Shown: piece after piece, positions 50,187 to 58,509 of the stretch | Layout of the letters: each line of letters begins with the position of its first letter | How positions within the stretch are numbered: position 1 is the stretch's first letter | Assembly (NCBI RefSeq): GCF_017329615.1 | Contig: NZ_JAFMTW010000004.1 | Coordinates: forward strand, 62,001 to 126,000 | Direction: 5' to 3' | Origin: Alicyclobacillus suci | GTDB taxonomy: Bacteria; Bacillota; Bacilli; Alicyclobacillales; Alicyclobacillaceae | Length of the DNA stretch: 64,000 nt | Translations under genes and position numbers: made by a program | The notes under the pieces: model-generated | Databases searched by the model: none | What the model was told of the DNA's origin: nothing | Seen by the model: the letters and a program-made list of their open reading frames with translations, nothing else

Positions 50187-51077
50187 TCATTCCTTTGAAG
50201 CATTCCGCTGGCTGAACAATCTCCGAAACGCGACAGGAATGGCCGTCTCAAACGTCAATATCTCCCCTGTCACCGGATGGCGAAATGTAAGCAGTCGCGC
50301 ATGCAGCCCTAGGCGACCCATCGGGTTTTGTCGAGATCCATAACGCCTATCCCCAACCACCGGATGACCGATACTTTGCATATGCACGCGAATCTGATTC
50401 TTTCTCCCCGTCTCCAAATGCAACTCCAGCAACGAAAAGGTGCCGTTCGTCTCTAATCGCTTGAAACTGGTGACCGCCTTGACACCGTCTCCCGGGCGAC
50501 TGACAAACATGGTCTTTGTGCCACTCTCTTTTAACCACGTCTCAATCGTGCCCTCTGATTTCGCCACTTCCCCCTCAACCACCGCCACATACGTGCGATT
50601 GAGCACACTATCTCGCCAGGAGTTCTGTAGCGCCTGCTGAACAGATTCGCGCTTCGCGAACATCATCACACCCGAGGTCTCCCTGTCCAGCCGATGCACA
50701 ATGAAAATGCGGTTGTCCTTCGACGCCGCCCGAACATGATTGGTCAAAATGCGGTACGCGGTGCGCTCGTGTTCCTGATCTGTAGCGATAGACAACAACC
50801 CTGGCGGCTTGTCGATAACCAACAAGTGCTCATCCTCAAACAATATACGAATACCGTGCAGCACCTCGCCCATGCCTGACGCCGTTCCCAACACCTTAAC
50901 CGTCTGCTGCGGTTCCAGCTTGTGATCATGACGCGTAATGATTCTGCCGTCAACCATCACTTGCCCACGCGTCAACATCATTTTGACTTTATTCCGACCT
51001 TTGTTTGAGAACTGTTCCAATAAAAAAGGAAGGAGATCTTGCGGTTTTGAAACCGTCATTGTGATTTCCTTTGCCAT
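50187..51077 (-). CDS. RluA family pseudouridine synthase
   Basis: 296 residues: N-terminal S4 RNA-binding domain (about 10-75; KVKMMLTRGQVMVDGRII), then the pseudouridine synthase fold with the catalytic Asp in VHRLDRETSGVMMFAK and QIRVHMQSIGHPVVGDRRYG. It isomerises uridine in rRNA or tRNA, of the RluD/YlyB/YjbO type. The ATG at 51077 has GGAGG 7 nt upstream; the extension up to 51242 is not conserved in character. It diverges from the maleate isomerase gene. Confidence 0.92.
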   Translation of the reverse strand: MAKEITMTVSKPQDLLPFLLEQFSNKGRNKVKMMLTRGQVMVDGRIITRHDHKLEPQQTVKVLGTASGMGEVLHGIRILFEDEHLLVIDKPPGLLSIATDQEHERTAYRILTNHVRAASKDNRIFIVHRLDRETSGVMMFAKRESVQQALQNSWRDSVLNRTYVAVVEGEVAKSEGTIETWLKESGTKTMFVSRPGDGVKAVTSFKRLETNGTFSLLELHLETGRKNQIRVHMQSIGHPVVGDRRYGSRQNPMGRLGLHARLLTFRHPVTGEILTFETAIPVAFRRLFSQRNASKE

Positions 51078-51277
51078 GTCTTTACCTCCGCCCTGTCGAC
51101 AACCGCGCACAGCCTGGATACAGAGACACGAATTGATTGTGGTGTTGTCCGTACTCTCCTTAGCGTTTGCACTCTGCCGTACTTCGATTCTAAGCGAAAC
51201 ACGGGAACCACCGCATTGCAACCAATTCCTATGAATCCACACAAAAATGTTTTGTTCTCCACCATCATACCGTATAC

Positions 51278-51285
51278 TGTATACA
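51278..51285. promoter_or_regulatory. TGTATACA operator-like dyad before the maleate isomerase gene
   Basis: An 8-bp palindrome TGTATACA, next to another GTATAC, lies 38 nt before the start. The same core is found before the MetE-like gene at 53302, and a GntR/FCD gene lies between. Likely the GntR operator. Confidence 0.55.
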
Positions 51286-51322
51286 TGATACGATATTCAG
51301 AATAATCGTGGAGGCGGTTGAA

Positions 51323-52078
51323 TTGGCAAAAAATTATCGAATTGGCCTCATTGTTCCGAGTTCTAACACAACCATGGAAACAGAGATTCCTGCGATGCTG
51401 GGATGGCGGATGCAGCATATGCCGGAAGAGACTTTCACCTTTCACTCCAGCCGGATGCGCATGATGCACGTCACGCCTGAACAACTAAAGGCCATGGACA
51501 CGGAGAGTGACCGCTGCGCAGTTGAATTATCCGACGCCCGCTGCGACGTGTTGGCATACGCGTGTTTAGTCGCGATTATGTGCCAGGGGCCGGGCTATCA
51601 CCAATCGTCAGAACGCCGGCTTTCCCACATCGCTCACGAAAACGGTGGAACGAAAAACGTAATCAGCAGCGCGGGCGCCCTCATCGACGGCATTCACACC
51701 CTAGGTGCAAAAAAAGTTGCGCTCATCGCGCCTTATATGAAACCGCTGACAAAGACAGTTATTGACTATATCGAAGCGGAAGATATCGAGGTGACGGACT
51801 CGATTAGTTTGGAAATTCCCGATAATCTTGAGGTTGGCCGACAAAATCCATTAAACTTAATCAATATCGTCAATCAACTCAATTACAGCCAGGCCGATGC
51901 TGTCGTATTATCGGCGTGTGTGCAAATGCCATCTCTGCAGGCGATTCAAAAGGTAGAAGATAAGATTGGCCTACCCGTCCTATCTGCGGCGACCTCCACC
52001 GTCTATCAAATCCTCAAGGGGTTGCAATTAAAGCCATATGTCCCGAACGCCGGCCGCTTACTAGCAGGCGCCTACTAA
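51323..52078 (+). CDS. Maleate isomerase-like Asp/Glu racemase superfamily protein
   Basis: 251 residues of the Asp/Glu racemase fold. The two catalytic Cys positions are kept: Cys81 (LAYACLVAIM) and Cys199 (LSACVQMPS). GLIVPSSNTTMETEIP at the N terminus is typical of maleate cis-trans isomerase and arylmalonate decarboxylase relatives. It probably acts on a small dicarboxylic acid. The TTG start at 51323 has GGAGG 8 nt upstream. It may be controlled by the GntR encoded at 52633-53259. Confidence 0.85.
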   Translation: MAKNYRIGLIVPSSNTTMETEIPAMLGWRMQHMPEETFTFHSSRMRMMHVTPEQLKAMDTESDRCAVELSDARCDVLAYACLVAIMCQGPGYHQSSERRLSHIAHENGGTKNVISSAGALIDGIHTLGAKKVALIAPYMKPLTKTVIDYIEAEDIEVTDSISLEIPDNLEVGRQNPLNLINIVNQLNYSQADAVVLSACVQMPSLQAIQKVEDKIGLPVLSAATSTVYQILKGLQLKPYVPNAGRLLAGAY

Positions 52079-52119
52079 GTTGCGTCAGCTTTTTGATTGG
52101 AGTATTTAAGTCTTGTGGT

Positions 52120-52152
52120 GGAAAGAGGCTAAGCTCTCCTCTTTCCATTTTT
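52120..52152 (+). terminator. Rho-independent terminator of the maleate isomerase gene
   Basis: Perfect 9-bp stem (52120-52128 / 52138-52146), then ATTTTT on the plus strand, 42 nt after the stop. Confidence 0.88.
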
Positions 52153-52333
52153 CGATCCCGTTCGATTCCAACGAGTTCCGATGTACAAGGTAGACTTCAT
52201 ACTCCGACGAGTCAAAATTGTAATAAGCGTAGCCCACTTGGTGAAATCTTTCCTATCCTTGTCATACGTCATTCGCGCCAATTTCCTGAAAAAAGATTAT
52301 TATTCTTTTATTTCCATTCACCCCGTCACCAAC

Positions 52334-52633
52334 TTAAATTACCGTCGTTCGAATGCGAGTTTTAATCCAAAACCAAACAATTGCCAGGCCAGTATAAATC
52401 ACACCCATCATAAAAAGCTGTTCCATTGTATTTACCCCTGGCTCCACGAACTGCGGGAGGAAGGTCAGAAAGAACACAGCGACCTTTGGATTAAGCGCAT
52501 TGGATAAAAGACCTATTGTTGTTTTGGTGATTAGTGCTGTATCTACGCCTGGAGAGGTAATCACCACAATGGTCAAAATCAAAAATGGAAAAAATGGTGC
52601 GTGAGTAAACACCCCTCCCCTATGTCCACTCAT
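52334..52633 (-). pseudogene. LysE/RhtB family exporter, internally deleted remnant
   Basis: The 99-codon frame begins like a LysE translocator (FLILTIVVITSPGVDTALIT, the first TM with its Pro-Gly turn) but then jumps directly to the late-family motif GLLSNALNPKVAVFFLTFLP. About 80-100 residues covering TM2-TM4 are missing, and the C terminus stops early after WFWIKTR. A full family member is about 205 residues. It begins next to the GntR stop, so it was probably the last gene of a GntR-controlled unit. Now most likely non-functional. Confidence 0.78.
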
Positions 52634-53259
52634 TATAAACGACTATCATCGGGTAAGTTATCTAGAAAGTTCTGCAGGTTCTGCTGGAGATGCGCTTGCA
52701 TCAACTGCTCTGCCGCTTCGCCGTCTCCACGAAGAATCGCCTCATAGATTTCATGGTGTTCGTGTGGCAGCTCTGCGCGGTTCTTTACAATATCTTTGCG
52801 ACACAGCAAAATGATGCTCTGCATGCGGTCGATAAGTTGGGTGATTTGGTCATTGCCGCAGGATCGGACAATAGTATTGTGAAACAACGTATTCGTTTTC
52901 ATCACGGTCTCAAAGTCAGCTGTGTGTGACGACTCAGTCAACGTGCGCAAAAAATCCTTGTCCTGTTGACTCATCTGAGTGGCGGCCACTTTTGCTGCGT
53001 GTCCCTCTAAAAGGATGCGAATTTCGTAACTGTCCTTAATTTCCTTTGGCGTGAATTGCACCACAGATTTATTTCGCAGCAATCCCTCGTGTTCAAGGCG
53101 GATAATCGCTTCCCGAATTGGCGTCCGGCTAATGTTGAGTTCCGCTGCCAAACGTTCTTCGGATAACTTTATACCAGGCGGTAAATCGCCCTCGATAATC
53201 TGCTTAAATAAATAGTCATACACCTGCTGGTATGCGGGTTGTGGTTTTTGGATTTCCAT
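52633..53259 (-). CDS. GntR family regulator, FCD/FadR subfamily
   Basis: 208 residues: winged helix (about 10-70; LSEERLAAELNISRTPIREA, RLEHEGLL) and an all-helical FCD ligand domain (about 78-205) with Asp/His metal-ligand candidates (NTLFHNTIVRSCGN, EHHEIYEAILRGD). FCD regulators sense carboxylic acids. The ATG at 53259 has AGGA 8 nt upstream. It lies between and oppositely to the maleate-isomerase-like and MetE-like genes, both with TGTATACA dyads at the promoter, which are its probable targets. Confidence 0.9.
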   Translation of the reverse strand: MEIQKPQPAYQQVYDYLFKQIIEGDLPPGIKLSEERLAAELNISRTPIREAIIRLEHEGLLRNKSVVQFTPKEIKDSYEIRILLEGHAAKVAATQMSQQDKDFLRTLTESSHTADFETVMKTNTLFHNTIVRSCGNDQITQLIDRMQSIILLCRKDIVKNRAELPHEHHEIYEAILRGDGEAAEQLMQAHLQQNLQNFLDNLPDDSRL

Positions 53260-53301
53260 TAGCCCCATCCTTGCTCGTTGTATTCAGTATGACGTCGAAT
53301 C

Positions 53302-53311
53302 TTGTATACAA
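53302..53311. promoter_or_regulatory. TTGTATACAA operator-like palindrome before the MetE-like gene
   Basis: Perfect 10-bp palindrome in the 169-nt divergent gap between the GntR gene and the MetE-like gene. A related TTGTATTCAG half-match is at 53278. Sharing its core with 51278-51285 suggests one GntR regulon. Confidence 0.6.
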
Positions 53312-53428
53312 TATCCAGTGCGCATCTATCGTATCAGAAAAATAAACCCTATTGTCACAAAATTATTTCATAGTATTCTTATTGACAAACCATCTGACAA
53401 GATGATCCATGAAAAGCGAGGGATTCAA

Positions 53429-54544
53429 TTGACACAAAATCAGCAATCGCGTCGTGCTACGCCGCCATTTCGGGCAGATCAAGTAGGCAGCCTACTTCGC
53501 CCGGAGCGCGTTAAATTGGCTCGACAACAGAGAGCAGCAGGGAAAATCAGTGCTGATCAATTAAGAGACGTGGAAAATGAAGAAATCCGCCGCATTGTGG
53601 ACAAACAAAAAGCCATCGGGCTCCAGGCCGTAACCGACGGTGAACTGCGGAGGGCGTGGTGGCACTTCGACTTCCTCGAAAATTTGGTTGGTGTACAAAG
53701 TTATGAAGCGGATGGCGGTATCCAATTTCACCAGCAGCAAACAAAATCTCACTCCGTAAAGGTCATCAGCAAACTGGGCTTTGGCGACCACCCGATGTTG
53801 GCGGACTTCCGGTTTCTTCACAGTGTCGCGGGCGCGCACGTCGCGAAAATGACCATTCCAAGCCCCAGCATGCTTCATTTCCGCGGTGAAATCGACAAAC
53901 AGGTCTACCCGGACGAAGCGATGTTCTTTCACGATCTCGCCGAAACCTACAAACAAGCCATCCACTCCTTCTACGACGCAGGTTGCCGCTATCTGCAACT
54001 GGATGATACGTCGTGGGCCTATTTCTGTTCGGAGGAGCAAAAGGCGCAAATGCAGGCGCGCGGGTTGAATCCGGAAGCGCTCACGAAGTGGTATGCAAAG
54101 ACGATTAATCAGGCCATTGCTGGTCGTCCGTCGGACATGACCATCACCATGCACATCTGCCGGGGCAACTTCCGCTCGACGTGGATTTCCTCTGGCGGAT
54201 ACGAACCTGTGGCGGAAATTCTCTTTTCTGGCTTACATGTCGATGGGTTCTTCCTCGAGTACGACAGTGACAGGGCTGGTGGATTCGAGCCGTTGCGCTT
54301 TGTCAACCGCAAGGACCTACAAATTGTCCTTGGACTGATTACCTCGAAAACGGGTGAACTGGAAGACCGCGACGGAATTGTACGCCGCATTGAAGAGGCG
54401 TCGCGGTACGTTGATTTAGCCCAATTGAATCTCAGTCCACAGTGCGGCTTTGCGTCGACAGAGGAAGGCAATTTGCTTACAGAGGATGAACAGTGGGCGA
54501 AATTGCGTCATGTCGTCGAGATTGCCAACGAAGTTTGGAAGTGA
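53429..54544 (+). CDS. Cobalamin-independent methionine synthase family protein (YxjG/YxjH-like)
   Basis: 371 residues, the length of B. subtilis YxjG/YxjH rather than full MetE. FRADQVGSLLRPERVKLARQ opens the C-terminal MetE-type barrel; MTITMHICRGNFRSTW supplies the zinc His and Cys, and SPQCGFASTEEGN the last zinc Cys. It likely transfers a methyl group to a thiol such as homocysteine; the donor is unknown. The TTG at 53429 has GAGGG 8 nt upstream; the in-frame ATG at 53318 starts within the promoter region. Regulation by the divergent GntR is expected. Confidence 0.88.
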   Translation: MTQNQQSRRATPPFRADQVGSLLRPERVKLARQQRAAGKISADQLRDVENEEIRRIVDKQKAIGLQAVTDGELRRAWWHFDFLENLVGVQSYEADGGIQFHQQQTKSHSVKVISKLGFGDHPMLADFRFLHSVAGAHVAKMTIPSPSMLHFRGEIDKQVYPDEAMFFHDLAETYKQAIHSFYDAGCRYLQLDDTSWAYFCSEEQKAQMQARGLNPEALTKWYAKTINQAIAGRPSDMTITMHICRGNFRSTWISSGGYEPVAEILFSGLHVDGFFLEYDSDRAGGFEPLRFVNRKDLQIVLGLITSKTGELEDRDGIVRRIEEASRYVDLAQLNLSPQCGFASTEEGNLLTEDEQWAKLRHVVEIANEVWK

Positions 54545-54616
54545 CTTTTGCAGTGCAAAAGTCAATGAATAACCTCGACACGTAGGTTCACCTCTTCATC
54601 CTGCCACGCCAAGGAA

Positions 54617-54658
54617 CGCCCCGCACCAACGTGCGGGGCGCCTTTGCGTCTTTTTTTT
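54617..54658 (+). terminator. Rho-independent terminator of the MetE-like gene
   Basis: Perfect 10-bp GC stem (54617-54626 / 54631-54640) with a 4-nt loop; CCTTTGCGTC and then eight T residues (54651-54658) follow. Confidence 0.9.
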
Positions 54659-54699
54659 CCTGTCACTCCAATGGCGCAAGGGTACACTCGCTCGTGTCA

Positions 54700-55596
54700 C
54701 TACCTTAACCACGCCGACAAATCCCAATGGGTCAGTCGTTCGAGCTGGACAATGTCCTTTTTGAAGTAATTTTGAAGTTCATGTCGTAAAGAAGCGTCAA
54801 CTGCGATTTTTGACAAATTTTTCTGCCGAACAGCCTGGGCCATTCGCTGCCGCAACGCCATTGGCAATAAGGGCTTGATAGCGGCCTTCACGGGGTTGTT
54901 TTTAGTGAGAAACGTGTGGAGTCGGCGACTTTTTGGAATACCCGAGGCGTTCGGACGAATGCTGGTATCTGGCTCAAACGTGGTATCGATACCTAAAAAA
55001 TCGAATACGCGTCGACAGACTGCGACTGTGTGCCGATTGAGATCCTCATAGCGGAGAAATAACATCTGTTCCCTGGGAAACACATCGAGATACGGTTGCA
55101 GCTGTTTGAAATAGAAACCACGCCGTGTATAATGCCACATCGGCGCCCAGTGCTTCGCAATCCGCTCTTCTTCTGCTGCAATGGCATCCGCGAAATTGGC
55201 CAATGGCTCGCGCTCGTCGCGGCGCAAATGTAGGTAGGCTGAGTGGGCGCGCTCGACCGGATCGCGCAAGATAACAATCAGTTTCACGTTCGGAATGAGG
55301 TCGTGAATGCGCCTGGCGGCATCGGCCGTGTACAGATACATGGGTGAAGCCTCACCGACGGCTTTACAGCCGTCTGCCTCATCAAAGAGCGCTTGATAAT
55401 CGGCAAATCGAGTAATACTGCTGCGATTTGTCCGATCATCACCCGGTCCTTGAAAACGAACTTCCTGATTCGCCAAGGCAAAGTAATTCGGTTCTTTGAT
55501 ACTCGGCATAAAGACTTCTGGGTGTTGTGACAAATACCGATACAGCGCCGTCGTTCCTGCTTTGGCGGCACCGATAACCAAAAAATTCGGAAGCAA
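54700..55596 (-). CDS. Sulfotransferase domain protein
   Basis: 298 residues. The 5'-phosphosulfate loop is GAAKAGTTALYRYLSQHPEV and the 3'-phosphate site is VILRDPVERAHSAYLHLRRD, the two PAPS-binding motifs of the Sulfotransfer_1 family. RYEDLNRH and the C-terminal region complete the fold. It would transfer sulfate to a glycan or small molecule. Such enzymes are uncommon in bacilli. The TTG at 55596 has GGAG 8 nt upstream; the GTG at 55605 abuts that site. It stands alone. Confidence 0.9.
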   Translation of the reverse strand: MLPNFLVIGAAKAGTTALYRYLSQHPEVFMPSIKEPNYFALANQEVRFQGPGDDRTNRSSITRFADYQALFDEADGCKAVGEASPMYLYTADAARRIHDLIPNVKLIVILRDPVERAHSAYLHLRRDEREPLANFADAIAAEEERIAKHWAPMWHYTRRGFYFKQLQPYLDVFPREQMLFLRYEDLNRHTVAVCRRVFDFLGIDTTFEPDTSIRPNASGIPKSRRLHTFLTKNNPVKAAIKPLLPMALRQRMAQAVRQKNLSKIAVDASLRHELQNYFKKDIVQLERLTHWDLSAWLR

Positions 55597-55740
55597 CTTG
55601 AACACTCCTATCTACTAACCTAACTTTCATCATATCACTTGGATGTTTAAATTCCCTTGAAGCCAGACGTATCCCCCCATCTTTTAAACTTCATCCCGAC
55701 GTCCTTCCATGCTAAAATACACGCAGGAGATGATGACTTA

Positions 55741-56109
55741 ATGGACGAAAAGCAACTACTCGATGCCGTTCGTTTAATCGTACGTGAAGAAATCGGGACC
55801 GTTGAACAGCGGCTCAATAAGCGGATTGACGCCGTCGAACAGCGGCTCAACAAGCGCATTGACGCCGTCGAACAGCGGCTCAACAAGCGCATTGACGCCG
55901 TCGAACAAGCGCTCAACAAGCGCATTGACGCCGTCGAACAAGCGCTCAACAAACAGATTGACGCCGTCGAACAAGCGCTCAACAAACGGATTGACGTCGT
56001 CGAACAAGCCGTCTTAGAGACAAGTCAGGATGTTAAAGTCATCAAGACGCATCTGAATGACACCGTCACCGACGTCAAAGTCCTCAAAAAGGCCGTCGCC
56101 AACAACTAA
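55741..56109 (+). CDS. Small coiled-coil protein built of 11-residue repeats
   Basis: 122 residues, fully soluble. After MDEKQLLDAVRLIVREEIG the chain has six copies of an 11-residue unit (VEQRLNKRIDA and variants), then QAVLETSQDVKVIKTHLND, a second coiled-coil region. Eleven-residue periodicity gives a hendecad, a nearly straight right-handed coiled coil. The unit is coded by 33-bp tandem repeats. GGAG lies about 12 nt before the ATG. Function unknown; similar short proteins occur in bacilli next to nothing in particular. Confidence 0.75.
   Translation: MDEKQLLDAVRLIVREEIGTVEQRLNKRIDAVEQRLNKRIDAVEQRLNKRIDAVEQALNKRIDAVEQALNKQIDAVEQALNKRIDVVEQAVLETSQDVKVIKTHLNDTVTDVKVLKKAVANN
55801..55998. 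repeat. 33-bp tandem repeat, six units, in the coiled-coil gene
   Basis: Six head-to-tail 33-bp units starting GTTGAACAGCGG or GTCGAACAAGCG; neighbouring units differ at few positions. Each encodes 11 residues of the coiled coil, so unit gain or loss would keep the frame. Confidence 0.92.
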
Positions 56110-56216
56110 TCCGCAAAAGTTAGCCATCTCTTTCCACCACAGAATCCACCAGCCAGGAAAATGAATAAGAATTGTCCGAAATATGTAATATCCCACCTGC
56201 CTGTACCGTCTAAATA

Positions 56217-56245
56217 GGAGAGGTAGCTATGACCTCTATCTTTTT
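56217..56245 (+). terminator. Terminator between the coiled-coil and glucosaminidase genes
   Basis: AGAGGT (56219-56224) pairs with ACCTCT (56232-56237) and is followed by ATC and T5 (56241-56245). It closes the coiled-coil gene or acts as a leader element of the next gene. Confidence 0.65.
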
Positions 56246-56307
56246 GCGCACTAGAACATACCATTCTCTGCTAATGTGAGTACAATCTAGAAAATTGGAG
56301 GCACAAG

Positions 56308-58329
56308 ATGAAATTTCAACATTTGGTTGCTGGGGTCACCCTCTCGGCGCTCACGGTTTGCGCTGTCCCTGCTGTGTCTTACGCGCAGGCGGCGCCTAGT
56401 GTGATTGAGGCGGGATCGACCGGCAGTGAAGTTGTCACCCTACAAAATGACCTCAATGCACTTGGATTCACAGTCGGTCAAGCGGACGGGATTTTTGGAC
56501 CGAAGACTGAAGCGGAAGTCGAATCGTTTCAAACGAAACACAAATTGACGGCCAACGGCGTCGTCAACACGGCGACGTGGAATGCCCTCAACAAAGCGGT
56601 GTCTGCACTCGTCGTCAAACCTATCAGCCTCAGTAAGTCGAGCACGGCAGCCAAAAACTTAGAAGTCAAGCACATTTACTACAATAACAAGTTGATTACG
56701 TCGCCCTACGGATTTACGTACAATGGAACGGCTTACATGCCGATTTGGTACGTCATGTCGACGTTAGACAAAGAGGGCTTCACGCACACGTGGTCAAACA
56801 ACGTCTGGAATATCAAGGTCCCATCGAGTACCTCAGTAGACTACAGCAGTATTAAGTATGGCAAAGGCAGCATGGCAATTGCCATCAACGGAACCGTTGT
56901 GGCGCGGGTGATGGGGATTACCCATGTAGATCCCGCCTCCAACTCAACCACAACCTTCATGCCCATCTACAACGTCATCCAAGCGCTAGACCGCGTCGAA
57001 ATCCACTCCGATTGGAACGGGAACACGTGGAAGATGACCAGTTCGGCGCAATCCACTGCACCAAGCGGCGCAGCGGCCTATGGCAATGTCGACTTACGCT
57101 ATCCGGCACCTTCCAGCATCACCGCCGACAGCATTGATGCATACTTGTCCAAAAGCGTCTATAACAACACCGTCGGCTCTCCAATGACGGGACTCGGCGC
57201 ATCGTTTATGGACGCGCAGCGCACGTATGGGGTTGACGCAAACTACCTCGTCGCCCACGCTATCGAAGAGACGGGCAACGGGACGAGTGCCATTGCGCAG
57301 CAAAAGAACAACCTATTTGGGTATGGCGCCTACGACGCAAATGCTGGTGCGGACGCCGGCGTCTTCCCAAGTGACGATTACGCTATCCGCTTCCAGGCGT
57401 GGGAGGTACGCAATAACTACCTCGACCCGTCGAGCAGCAACTATGGTGGAGCACCCACCCTGACAGGTATGAGCGTAAACTATGCATCCGACCCTGGATG
57501 GGCCTCGAACGTTGAGAGCTTGATGGGCGAAATTTCATCTTTCGTGAACTCCAGCGTCAAAGACTATCAAACCTATTCACCCAGCAACACGCCACCCGCA
57601 CCGAACAGCACAACGGAGCCAGTCTACTATCTGAACGGCGCTATGGGGAGCACCGAATCGAATCCATACTATAATGGCGTTCCGTACTACCCAAGCGTAG
57701 CCGAAGGACAGACGGATATGTTCCCTGGGCCACTGGAAAGCGGCAGTTTCGGCGACTCTGTGAAACAGATCCAACAATTCCTCAAATCTACTGTCGACGC
57801 AACTCTGACGGTTGACGGGCAATACGGCGCCGCGACAGAGGCTGCAGTCAAACAATTCGAAGCTGCTCACAATTTACCGCAGGATGGGAATTGGAGTTTT
57901 TCGATGTGGGAGACATACATTCACCCAGACGACACCACAACCACACTTCCAGCCAATGAACCGGTCAAAATTGATGAAATCGCCGAAGGCATGGCGGGTG
58001 GCTACGCAGTTCCGTGGTACCATATCGAAAATGTCGGCTGGGTCGATTCACAATATGTACAATTGACCAACGTCTACCGCCTGATGGCCACAAACCCGGA
58101 GAGTACCAACACCAACATCCCCGTCTATAGCGACGCGGCCGGCACGGCAAAAGTCGCCACGCTCCACAGCGGCGACTTCGTGGTTGCGGCCTCATCGACA
58201 CCAGGCGGCAGCGCATACCAGATTCAATTCGCGATTGAATCCTTGGCCTCCGGCAGCAGCCAATCGCCAGGTACCCTGCTAACGGGCTACGTCCCTGCAA
58301 ACAGCGCCACATTAGTCGCGCAGCAATAA
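56308..58329 (+). CDS. Secreted glucosaminidase with PG-binding and stalk domains (paralogue)
   Basis: 673 residues with the domain order of the 15106-17364 protein: signal peptide (1-26), PG_binding_1 (about 35-95), two stalk repeats (about 118-250; LITSPYGFTYNGTAYMPIWY), glucosaminidase (about 275-425; VDANYLVAHAIEETGNGTS with paired Glu), second PG-binding domain (about 490-545) and an SH3-like end. The (STG)n linker is absent, replaced by a few Ser/Ala/Pro residues. Sequence identity is high in each domain, so the two genes are duplicates about 40 kb apart on opposite strands. GGAGG lies 8 nt before the ATG. Confidence 0.9.
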   Translation: MKFQHLVAGVTLSALTVCAVPAVSYAQAAPSVIEAGSTGSEVVTLQNDLNALGFTVGQADGIFGPKTEAEVESFQTKHKLTANGVVNTATWNALNKAVSALVVKPISLSKSSTAAKNLEVKHIYYNNKLITSPYGFTYNGTAYMPIWYVMSTLDKEGFTHTWSNNVWNIKVPSSTSVDYSSIKYGKGSMAIAINGTVVARVMGITHVDPASNSTTTFMPIYNVIQALDRVEIHSDWNGNTWKMTSSAQSTAPSGAAAYGNVDLRYPAPSSITADSIDAYLSKSVYNNTVGSPMTGLGASFMDAQRTYGVDANYLVAHAIEETGNGTSAIAQQKNNLFGYGAYDANAGADAGVFPSDDYAIRFQAWEVRNNYLDPSSSNYGGAPTLTGMSVNYASDPGWASNVESLMGEISSFVNSSVKDYQTYSPSNTPPAPNSTTEPVYYLNGAMGSTESNPYYNGVPYYPSVAEGQTDMFPGPLESGSFGDSVKQIQQFLKSTVDATLTVDGQYGAATEAAVKQFEAAHNLPQDGNWSFSMWETYIHPDDTTTTLPANEPVKIDEIAEGMAGGYAVPWYHIENVGWVDSQYVQLTNVYRLMATNPESTNTNIPVYSDAAGTAKVATLHSGDFVVAASSTPGGSAYQIQFAIESLASGSSQSPGTLLTGYVPANSATLVAQQ

Positions 58330-58330
58330 G

Positions 58331-58425
58331 GCGCTTGCGCGCTCCGGCGCCCGCCTCGCCCCCTCGCGCTCTGGCGCCTGATCTGCGTGCGCGGAGTGGA
58401 TAGGCGAGGTGCGGGTGGCAAGCGC
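58331..58425. terminator. Large GC-rich hairpin between two convergent wall-protein genes
   Basis: Outer arms GCGCTTGC (58331-58338) and GCAAGCGC (58418-58425) enclose further partly paired GC-rich sequence. It fills most of the 180-nt gap between convergent stops. No T-run is seen; bidirectional termination is inferred. Confidence 0.5.
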
Positions 58426-58509
58426 AGCCTCCATGGCCGCCGCAAGGGGATGCCAATCACCGCCTTCCCAGCGGCATCCACATGCACATCCGCCAGCCGC
58501 AATCACTGA

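Noticed and set aside
55647-56017. Antisense frames across the coiled-coil gene (CSTAS- and NPFVERLF-type repeats)
   Set aside because: They mirror the 33-bp tandem repeat; the plus-strand frame has a start, a coiled-coil logic and a natural end.
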